Source: JBGPHT01 sp041484525 (GTDB lineage: Bacteria; Acidobacteriota; Terriglobia; Bryobacterales; Bryobacteraceae). Taken from it: 10,685 bases of DNA. The position numbers and the translations under genes are program-made. The stretch covers positions 1 to 10,685 of the forward strand of contig JBGPHT010000218.1 in assembly GCA_041484525.1 (NCBI GenBank), written 5' to 3'. Below the pieces are notes generated by a model, which had not been told where the DNA came from, ran no database searches, and was given only the letters and a program-made list of their open reading frames with translations. Below are positions 1 through 4,854 of the stretch, in pieces. Within the stretch, counting starts at the first letter, position 1. Each line of letters opens with the position of its first letter.

Positions 1-72
1 GCCCACGACCTCGCTGCTGACGACCCAGAGATCTTCCTGTCGCTCCCGTTTCTTGCGGGTTCCCATGGCCAT
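1..72 (-). CDS. Transposase, N-terminal fragment (runs off the left edge)
   Basis: Reading leftwards from the ATG at 72-70 (or the in-frame ATG at 66-64), 24 codons stay open to the window edge. The encoded start, MGTRKKRERQEDLW followed by VVSSEVVG, resembles from memory the conserved N-terminus of a DDE transposase group whose members begin with MGTRKKR and then a Q-E-x-L-W motif. The family assignment (IS1182/IS5-like) is tentative because only the first 24 residues are visible. The gene points out of the window, so whether it is intact cannot be judged here. No terminal inverted repeat was recognised in the bases upstream of the start (73-140). Confidence 0.5.
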   Translation of the reverse strand, partial: MAMGTRKKRERQEDLWVVSSEVVG

Positions 73-140
73 GCAGTATAGACGCCCAGAACATTCGCTA
101 GGTCACATGTTTTCGCGACTATTACCACAGGCTGCTAGCC

Positions 141-509
141 GTGCATGCCCTAGCTGCGGCAAAAGAGGTTGTTGATGGTTGCGGAGGGCCATCCCAATTT
201 CTCATCATGCAGCCGGGCAAGGTTTCACCGCCGCTCTCTTTCGATGTTGACAGCTTAGAGAAGCACGTGCTGATCTACGACGGCAGAGCGGAGGCGCTGC
301 TACTCACCGCTGCGGACCTCGCAGTGCCAAAGGAGCGGTTCGAGAGGCACCTCCAGGCATTCGTTGACAGGGCACAGGAAATGCGACACACAATAGCGGA
401 CGACGGAGCCCCTTACAGAGAGATATTAGATTCTCTTACGCAACTGAGTGGACGGGCTGCGCGTAAGCGAGTGCCACGATCTCTTGGAAAGACCAAACGT
501 GGCCGCTGA
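141..509 (+). CDS. Hypothetical protein, possibly 5'-truncated
   Basis: This is a 122-residue ORF with a GTG start. The frame stays open upstream to a stop at 99-101, so the true N-terminus could be up to 13 codons earlier or may have been lost by rearrangement. The sequence looks protein-like: a mixed hydrophobic/polar N-terminal half (motif HVLIYDGRAEALLLTAADLA near residues 42-61), then an amphipathic helical stretch (about 66-104) and a basic tail ending KTKRGR. It matches no family I recognise. Its last 74 bases overlap, antisense, the 3' end of the IS1-family transposase, so the C-terminal residues may result from an insertion junction. No strong Shine-Dalgarno sequence precedes the GTG. 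It could be a remnant or a spurious ORF. Confidence 0.4.
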   Translation: MHALAAAKEVVDGCGGPSQFLIMQPGKVSPPLSFDVDSLEKHVLIYDGRAEALLLTAADLAVPKERFERHLQAFVDRAQEMRHTIADDGAPYREILDSLTQLSGRAARKRVPRSLGKTKRGR

Positions 510-1284
510 TCCCCGCTGCCATCGCAGGCGTGACGCGTAGCGTCTGATGAATCCGCGCGAAGTTGTAATACATATAGTGGAGCGCAACGGCCGCTTCGTG
601 GTTCTCGATCTTCTTTGAGAATCCATTGGTCAACCGTGTGAAGCGGCGCATTCCCATTCGCATGGTGAGGTTCTGGCGTTCCACGTAGCTGGTGCTGATG
701 TGCATCGGATCAGGATCGCCAATGCGGATGATCTTCTCGCAGCCATTGCAGATTGCCGGGCTGTAGCGCTTCTGGGCTTCTGGCTCGTTGCCGTAGTACT
801 TCACGAGTTGAGAGTAATCGACCTCATCGGCGAAGGCGTCAATGACGGCGTTTAGGTATACCTTGTGGCCGTCTGTCGTGAGTTGAACCCGATGGGCCAG
901 TCGGCGCTCCAGATCCGCGATGAACTCGGTCGCGCTGCCGGCGTCGCGCTTCCCGACGAGCCAGCAGGGAACGAGCTTGGTGTCGGCGTCGATGGCAACC
1001 CAGACCCAGGCGTCGCCAACGATCCGTTCTGCTGCTTTCTTGAGCGTGACGTTCTTTTCTTTGCACCCGATGTAGCTCCAGATTTCGTCGCATTGAATCC
1101 GGCTGCATTTCAGGTTGCGGAGTACTCGGTCCTGGAAGCGGTAGCAGGCCGTGCCCACTTCAACCAGAAGGCGCGTCACCGTGCGCTTCTCGCGGCCCAA
1201 CATACGGCAGACAGAGCGGATTGAGTTGCCTTCAACAAGAGCGGCGATGATCTGGGCGCGTTCGTCGATACTGAGCCGGTTCAT
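436..1284 (-). CDS. IS1-family transposase, single-ORF type
   Basis: A 282-residue DDE transposase. Starting at ATG 1284, the protein opens MNRLSIDERAQIIAALVEGN, the usual N-terminus of single-frame IS1-family transposases. The reading frame continues a further 134 codons upstream to 1686, but that stretch is the antisense of the DUF3800 gene and lies upstream of the predicted promoter, so I exclude it. A helix-turn-helix segment lies at about residues 16-45. Catalytic candidates are D66 (CDEIWS), D138 (TTDGHKVY) and E202 (SYVERQNLTMRM); the segment RRFTRLTNGFSKK near 213-225 and ARIHQTLRVTPAMAAGI near 243-259 are also characteristic. Unlike classical IS1, with insA plus a frameshifted insB', this is one continuous frame with no disrupting stop. 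No flanking terminal inverted repeats or target duplication could be identified, so mobility is unproven. The predicted promoter (1319-1291) would start transcription at or next to the ATG, giving a leaderless message. Confidence 0.9.
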   Translation of the reverse strand: MNRLSIDERAQIIAALVEGNSIRSVCRMLGREKRTVTRLLVEVGTACYRFQDRVLRNLKCSRIQCDEIWSYIGCKEKNVTLKKAAERIVGDAWVWVAIDADTKLVPCWLVGKRDAGSATEFIADLERRLAHRVQLTTDGHKVYLNAVIDAFADEVDYSQLVKYYGNEPEAQKRYSPAICNGCEKIIRIGDPDPMHISTSYVERQNLTMRMGMRRFTRLTNGFSKKIENHEAAVALHYMYYNFARIHQTLRVTPAMAAGISGHVWSFQEIVALAYAQPVHSVA

Positions 1285-1287
1285 GTA

Positions 1288-1319
1288 TTGATTATGCGCG
1301 AGCGGTCGCGTATAATCAA
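1288..1319. promoter_or_regulatory. Overlapping divergent promoters on an imperfect palindrome
   Basis: A 12-bp inverted repeat (1290-1301 and 1306-1317, 11 of 12 positions pairing, 4-bp centre) separates the transposase and DUF3800 genes. On the plus strand TTGATT (1288-1293) and TATAAT (1311-1316) are exactly 17 bp apart. On the minus strand TTGATT (1319-1314) and CATAAT (1296-1291) are also 17 bp apart. Each -35 therefore overlaps the -10 of the opposite promoter. The minus-strand start would fall at about 1284, the first base of the transposase ATG. RNA polymerase should be able to occupy only one direction at a time, and a repressor binding the dyad would shut both. Promoter function is inferred from consensus match and spacing. 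Confidence 0.65.
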
Positions 1320-1341
1320 GAGAATAATGGACTGCTACACT

Positions 1342-1374
1342 AAAAAAGCGAAAGGGCCGATTGCGAATCGGCCC
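1342..1374 (-). terminator. Rho-independent terminator-like hairpin ahead of the transposase
   Basis: A perfect 9-bp stem (1354-1362 pairing with 1366-1374, GC-rich, 3-base loop) is followed on the minus strand by TTTCGCTTTTTT (1353-1342). This is the form of an intrinsic terminator for leftward transcription. It sits immediately upstream of the transposase promoter, where it would stop transcripts entering from outside, a protection known for several insertion sequences. On the plus strand no T-tract follows the stem, so rightward transcripts would carry it as a hairpin in the DUF3800 leader. Confidence 0.6.
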
Positions 1375-1428
1375 CAAATGTTGGTGCGGGGCTGCGTTCC
1401 GCCGCAATTCGAGGATATCACGGGAAAC

Positions 1429-1440
1429 GCATGCGCATGC
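1429..1440. repeat. Perfect 12-bp palindrome in the DUF3800 leader
   Basis: GCATGCGCATGC reads identically on both strands and lies about 40 bp upstream of the preferred DUF3800 start codon. It could be an operator or chance in GC-rich DNA. It has no partner elsewhere that I noticed. Confidence 0.4.
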
Positions 1441-1482
1441 CCCACTGTTGAACACGTCGCCGAAGGGCGGGTTGGGGTATTT

Positions 1483-2166
1483 GTGCATCTTGTCTACGTG
1501 GACGATTCCGCAGATAAGTTCCAGGTGATCGGCGCGGTCATCATTCCTGACAAGCACTTCATGCAAGTTGAGGAGTACTTGGCCGTTACGATAGACAAGT
1601 TCGTGCCCGAAGACTCGCGCGACACTTTTGAGTTCCATGCGTCCGCCATGTTCAACGGCAACTCGCCATTTGAAAACCTTGGGCACGACGAGGCGGTGGA
1701 GATTTTCCGGCGATGCATGACAATCGTCGCCGGAGCGCCGCTGGCTGTCGTCTACGGTGCGGTTAACCTGGAGGCGCTAAGAGACAGCCACTATGCGAGC
1801 GCCGAGCCCAAAGATATCGCGTTTCGCCATTGCATCGAAGGCGTCGAGGGCTGGTTCAAGGAACAGGCCAACGGCGAAATAGGGATTGTCATCTGCGACC
1901 AGGGCGACAGGGCAGTCACCACAAAACTGCAAAAGGCTTTCAGAAGGTACCGCACCCGATTGAAGTCCGCGTCGCACACCCGAGGAAAACTGGTACATCT
2001 CCACGACGACATGTACTTCGGCGATTCCGCCTTCTCGGTCGGCCTCCAACTGGCCGATATCTGTAGCTATATCGTTCTACGGCATCTACAGGGAAAGCAG
2101 GATACAGAGTTTCTGTACGAGGCGATCAAGGATCAAATATCGTTTGGAAAGATCGAGCCGGCATGA
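1483..2166 (+). CDS. DUF3800 domain-containing protein
   Basis: A 227-residue protein from GTG 1483. DUF3800 members are compact, poorly characterised proteins with acidic active-site-like motifs, often found near mobile elements and defence genes; an RNase H-like nuclease role has been suggested, not shown here. Seen in the sequence: the N-terminal strand MHLVYVDDS with the paired Asp motif, a FHASAMFNG segment at about residue 50, HLHDDMYFGDS with clustered acidic residues near 175-185, and the typical C-terminal SVGLQLADICSYIVLRHLQG. The frame is open back to TTG 1288 (292 residues), with further in-frame starts at 1294, 1327 and 1378. I prefer 1483 because family members usually begin a few residues before the YhDES-like motif, because G-rich sequence precedes the GTG, and because 1288 and 1294 lie upstream of the predicted transcription start. 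The 160-base leader would contain a 9-bp hairpin and a 12-bp palindrome. Confidence 0.85.
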   Translation: MHLVYVDDSADKFQVIGAVIIPDKHFMQVEEYLAVTIDKFVPEDSRDTFEFHASAMFNGNSPFENLGHDEAVEIFRRCMTIVAGAPLAVVYGAVNLEALRDSHYASAEPKDIAFRHCIEGVEGWFKEQANGEIGIVICDQGDRAVTTKLQKAFRRYRTRLKSASHTRGKLVHLHDDMYFGDSAFSVGLQLADICSYIVLRHLQGKQDTEFLYEAIKDQISFGKIEPA

Positions 2167-2183
2167 TCGCGTTCCCCCAGCGG

Positions 2184-2390
2184 TTACCACCACTCGAACG
2201 ACAGCCCCAGCAGCCAGATCAGCACCCCCATCACAATCGCCGCTATCACAAAAACCAGGGGCAACCACCGCCGAAGACTATGCTTACGCCTTCGCCTGCG
2301 CGGCAAAGTTGACGGTCCCCAACTCTCGTCGAACGCGTAATACGGGTCCACATCATCTGGCTTTCGCGGCTTGCCTTCGGCAGGTTTCAC
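2184..2390 (-). CDS. Small single-span membrane protein, hypothetical
   Basis: A 68-residue protein from GTG 2390. The N-terminal half is hydrophilic and charged (PYYAFDESWGPSTLP is its most distinctive segment), followed by a strongly basic cluster RRRRRKHSLRRW and one C-terminal hydrophobic span, LPLVFVIAAIVMGVLIWLLG, ending SFEWW. The Arg cluster before the span predicts an N-in, tail-anchored orientation in the inner membrane. The GTG overlaps the TGA of the upstream gene as GTGA, the usual arrangement for translational coupling, and AGG lies about 8 bases upstream. An alternative in-frame GTG at 2411 gives 75 residues and a 25-bp overlap. I do not recognise a named family. Confidence 0.7.
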   Translation of the reverse strand: MKPAEGKPRKPDDVDPYYAFDESWGPSTLPRRRRRKHSLRRWLPLVFVIAAIVMGVLIWLLGLSFEWW

Positions 2391-2641
2391 TTTTTCGCCT
2401 GCTTCCCCCACCGCGCCCGGGCAGCTCGCTGCGCTGATTTCTTCCGCTGCGCCGGTGTGAGCCTGGCGTTCAGCGTCGCCGCGCCCTTGAGCCCGCCCCG
2501 GCGCCCCATGGCCCGCATGACTTGGGAGATCGCGGCCTTGTCGGTGAGATCCACCGGCCCCGGTTCTTCGGTACTCTGCCGCACGATGGCGGCGGCAAAC
2601 TGATTGATGTCCTGGGATTCCCTACGCGTGCGCTTGGGCAT
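2387..2641 (-). CDS. Small basic hypothetical protein with a GRRGG/ARW motif
   Basis: An 84-residue protein from ATG 2641. The N-terminus is MPKRTRRESQDINQFAAAIVRQST, and the C-terminal third carries AMGRRGGLKGAATLNARLTPAQRKKSAQRAARARW and then a lysine tail. Proteins of this pattern (GR+GG, LTxxQR, AAxARW) recur as uncharacterised small ORFs in soil bacteria; the basic composition suggests nucleic-acid contact, but no function is known to me. It is the first gene of a two-gene unit whose second member encodes a membrane protein. A short GAGGG precedes the ATG closely, and the predicted promoter places the transcript start within a few bases of the ATG. Confidence 0.75.
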   Translation of the reverse strand: MPKRTRRESQDINQFAAAIVRQSTEEPGPVDLTDKAAISQVMRAMGRRGGLKGAATLNARLTPAQRKKSAQRAARARWGKQAKK

Positions 2642-2649
2642 ATGCCCTC

Positions 2650-2677
2650 AGTATCGCAGGTTGGGCGGATGCGTCAA
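2650..2677 (-). promoter_or_regulatory. Predicted sigma70-type promoter for the 2641-2184 gene pair
   Basis: On the minus strand TTGACG (2677-2672) and GATACT (2655-2650) are 16 bp apart and end 8 bases before the ATG at 2641. The transcript would be leaderless or nearly so. The match is good for the -35 (5 of 6) and moderate for the -10 (4 of 6). Confidence 0.45.
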
Positions 2678-2691
2678 GCCTGTGGAAATTC

Positions 2692-2990
2692 AAAAGACCC
2701 CACTACCGAAAGTCCGGAATTGCTTTGCTGGGAGACACTGGCCACTTTGTATCCCTCGGTAAGAAGCGCGTGACCGAACTGGTGGATGACGGCGCCGTGC
2801 ACGTCACGGTCGCGTTCGCTGCCGGCGAGTCTTCGCGCACCCTCAGTGGGTATTCACCCGGTCCGCTATCCGCATCGGCACTGACTGGAAACGCGGGCCC
2901 GGTCAGGCACAATCCGGCAACGGGACAGTTCATGGTGGATGTAACGCCCGGTCCCGATGGCACCGCGTCGCTACGTATTGCCCGTACAAG
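2692..2990 (+). pseudogene. Gene remnant, C-terminal piece of an unrecognised protein
   Basis: The frame running through 2725 encodes a coherent, strand-rich segment: GDTGHFVSLGKKRVTELVDD, then VHVTVAFAAGESSRTLSGYS, then a part containing NPATGQFMVDVTPGPDG and ending SLRIART. The alternation of hydrophobic residues and the conserved-looking turns argue for former coding sequence. There is no proper start: the frame simply becomes readable at about 2692, without a Shine-Dalgarno sequence or ATG, and after about residue 90 the translation turns into low-complexity Pro/Arg/Ser sequence. It looks like the end of a secreted or cell-surface protein whose 5' part has been deleted. Family not identified. 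Confidence 0.45.
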
Positions 2991-3002
2991 CGGGCTGCGG
3001 AA

Positions 3003-3300
3003 AAAGCCGGTGCGGCCCTTACCGCCATCCCGGCCCGGAAGTCCTTCCGCAGCCCATACGTCAGCCGCGATTTGAACGCCCTGTACGTTTCGAACCCCGG
3101 CGAAGGCATAGTGTCCCTGATCGCTCTCTCAACCCTCAAAGTGACGAAGACTTGGGAGCTCGGCGGCGGCAGCCCAGCCATGGGCGGACTCCTGGTCGAT
3201 GCAAAGTTCTCTGGCTCGTCGGCCGCTACAACTCCGCGGTCTATGCGACTTTTCTACCGACGACGGCAAATTGCTGGGCGGGCGTTCCTCATATTCCGCT
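3003..3300 (+). pseudogene. Frameshifted remnant of a YVTN-type beta-propeller protein
   Basis: One propeller-like stretch is split over three frames. Frame 1 (3003-3205) reads ALYVSNPGEGIVSLIALSTL and then KVTKTWELGGGSP...MGGLLVDAK. The continuation VLWLVGRYNSAVYA is in the next frame from 3206, consistent with loss of one base in AAG-GTT. FSTDDGKLLGG resumes in the third frame from 3250, consistent with two extra bases at 3248-3249. Rejoined, this matches the arrangement I know from YVTN/lactonase-like beta-propeller proteins, where a GGGSPDMGG...LWLSGRYN...VY..DT.DGKLL segment lies near the C-terminus. No full-length frame or start exists. Degradation continues after 3300. The same DNA abuts the preceding remnant, so it may be one deleted gene or two neighbours. 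Confidence 0.6.
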
Positions 3301-3376
3301 AGGAACGGACGCCGGCTCGCAACATCCGTGGCGGTCAGAGTTCTTTCGCCATCACCAGCACTTGGAGGATGTCGGG

Positions 3377-3406
3377 GTAGATTCCTTAGCAGTAGATTCC
3401 TTAGCC
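3377..3406. repeat. 15-bp tandem direct duplication
   Basis: GTAGATTCCTTAGCA (3377-3391) is followed directly by GTAGATTCCTTAGCC (3392-3406), matching at 14 of 15 positions. It lies in the degenerate non-coding stretch and looks like a recent slippage duplication. Confidence 0.8.
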
Positions 3407-3535
3407 CTTGCGGAAGCTGATTGAATCTGATGGCATGTGGGAATCGTCCTAATCGGCCTGGCCTCGCGAAGTCACCCGGGTTCTGGCACTCCGGGACACT
3501 GCGTCACGCGGGCGCTATCGCACACCTTCCGGATT

Positions 3536-3570
3536 CGATGCACAGAAACGAGTAGTCGGATTGTGCATCG
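3536..3570. repeat. 9-bp perfect inverted repeat
   Basis: CGATGCACA (3536-3544) pairs perfectly with TGTGCATCG (3562-3570) around a 17-base loop. There is no T-tract on either side, so it is not a standard intrinsic terminator. It could be a remnant element end or a binding site. Confidence 0.5.
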
Positions 3571-3626
3571 CGGCTCGTAGACTGCCGCCGCAAGAACTAG
3601 GGCTTCCCGGGCCGCCGAGCAATCGG

Positions 3627-4724
3627 CTAGTTTCCGTCCATTGACAGGTTCCAGCCGCTCATGATGTCACGGGTTGCAGCAGGCGAAGCCGTGAGCAGTG
3701 GTTCGACGCCTGCCAGCAGGGCGATCAAAGTCACTCGCGCGGGGTCGCTGCCCGTCGTGGTGGAGACCATGATCGCGTCACCCGCTTTGATCTCCGAAAG
3801 AGACATCGCCGGTAGGCGATCTAGCAGTTGCCCAACGTCGCCGCCGCGATCGGCAGCCGCACTATTTTGGCTACGACCCGGCGCGTAACGCTTCGCTAGC
3901 ATTGCGGCCGTTTGGGAATCCAACTTCTTCATTATCGAATCGGGACTGACCTTCAGAATAATCTGCTTCTTTGACGCGAGGTCCTTGACCTGTATTTCAC
4001 CCGTTTCGGCACGAATCGACACCACCGTTGCCCCCAACTGACGGAAGGTTCCAGCATAAATAACTTCGGCAGTCGTGCTTGTGCCGTCCTCATTCCTGCT
4101 GCCCAATATATGGACCTGGTCGCCGGGCTTCACATCGGCCAGGGAGCTTGGTTTCGCATCGACGGGCTTGGCGGAGTCGAGCGAATAACGGTGATATTGG
4201 GTCTGGTTCGAAGCTTTCACCGTCACAGTGCGCGAACCTGCCGTCAGCGCGATCGTCTGGGTGGCGACATCGACTGCTGACACCGTACCGGCGGTACCCC
4301 GCTTGCGCCAGTCATCCAGCTCTTTGCGGGCCGTCTCGGCCAACTCAGTCTTGGTACGGACAACCAGTGAGGTGGCCTGCACAGTGTTTTGGCCGGCTGT
4401 TCCCCGGTAGCCGGCCACAACACGGTCTCCTTCAACGATTTCGGACAGGGCCATCCCGGGCGCTTGCGCCAGATCTGTCACTCCCGGAGCGACGTGAAGG
4501 ATCACAGTATTGGGAGCTGCGTTCACGGTGACGACATCACCATTGTCGGTTCTCAAGGAAATCTGGTTCGCTGAGGCATTTACGGCACTAACCGTCCCCA
4601 CGACTTGGATCCTTGCTGCACCCGCGCTCCCGGCCGGCTGCGTCTGCGCAGAAGCGAAGCTGAGAAGAGCCAGCGCAAAAAGGATGATTGAACCTCGAAC
4701 ACTCATGCGATTCACGATCTCCAT
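3627..4724 (-). CDS. Exported protein with three DUF5666-type repeats
   Basis: A 365-residue protein from ATG 4724, chosen because GGCAGGG precedes it and the predicted promoter ends just upstream; an in-frame ATG at 4706 is the alternative. The longer frame reaching 4919 overlaps the receptor gene and is not supported. A signal peptide (hydrophobic core IILFALALLSFASA, cleavage near SFASA-QT) leads to the periplasm or beyond. Three related beta-rich units follow: VVGTVSAVNASANQISLRT with ALSEIVEGDRVVAGYRG; GTVSAVDVATQTIALTAGS with SLADVKPGDQVHILGSRNEDG; and VVSIRAETGEIQVKDLASKK with SLSEIKAGDAIMVSTT. Each unit opens with G/A-x-V-x-x-[VI] and closes with a Gly-Asp motif, as in DUF5666 (OB-like) repeats. 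The C-terminus (GVEPLL...GWNLSMDG) resembles that of acidobacterial relatives. Function unknown. It lies 130 bp downstream of the receptor gene and has its own predicted promoter. Confidence 0.8.
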   Translation of the reverse strand: MEIVNRMSVRGSIILFALALLSFASAQTQPAGSAGAARIQVVGTVSAVNASANQISLRTDNGDVVTVNAAPNTVILHVAPGVTDLAQAPGMALSEIVEGDRVVAGYRGTAGQNTVQATSLVVRTKTELAETARKELDDWRKRGTAGTVSAVDVATQTIALTAGSRTVTVKASNQTQYHRYSLDSAKPVDAKPSSLADVKPGDQVHILGSRNEDGTSTTAEVIYAGTFRQLGATVVSIRAETGEIQVKDLASKKQIILKVSPDSIMKKLDSQTAAMLAKRYAPGRSQNSAAADRGGDVGQLLDRLPAMSLSEIKAGDAIMVSTTTGSDPARVTLIALLAGVEPLLTASPAATRDIMSGWNLSMDGN

Positions 4725-4742
4725 GTGATCCCTGCCCCATTC

Positions 4743-4775
4743 ATGGTACTCGACGAGTCTGAAGATTTCATGGAA
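4743..4775 (-). promoter_or_regulatory. Predicted response-regulator box and promoter for the DUF5666-type gene (site 3)
   Basis: On the minus strand TTCCATGAAATCTTCAG (4775-4759) gives hexamers TTCCAT and CTTCAG 11 bp apart. After 10 bp comes TACCAT (4748-4743), and the ATG follows 18 bases later. It matches the PepSY-gene box at 12 of 17 positions and keeps the same 10-bp spacing to a TAnnnT element. It is the weakest of the three sites, and spacing carries much of the evidence. Confidence 0.5.
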
Positions 4776-4854
4776 AGGCGTGGCAAATAAGCAATTGCCG
4801 CCGCCAGGCACTTCTATCGCGGAGATGCGCTCGGCGTTTCGGGTAAGTCGCTGC

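Larger units (their letters stand above)
3301..3626. other. Gene-free stretch with degenerate sequence
   Basis: No convincing coding frame is present. It contains the degraded tail of the propeller remnant, a 15-bp tandem duplication (3377-3406) and a 9-bp inverted repeat (3536-3570). It ends at the stop codon of the DUF5666-type gene, which is part of a 5-bp hairpin (3614-3627) without a T-tract. Confidence 0.5.

Noticed and set aside
413..429. TTACAG-N5-TATTAG on the plus strand, similar to the shared regulator box
   Set aside because: It lies inside the 141-509 ORF, near the ends of two converging genes, not ahead of any gene. The second hexamer does not fit TTTCAG and no spaced -10 follows.
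1287..1686. 134-residue N-terminal extension of the IS1-type transposase
   Set aside because: It is the antisense of the DUF3800 gene and its leader, lies upstream of the predicted promoter, and conserved transposases start at MNRL (1284).
3614..3627. 5-bp hairpin at the DUF5666-type stop codon as a terminator
   Set aside because: The stem is short and includes a base of the stop codon, and no T-tract follows on the minus strand.
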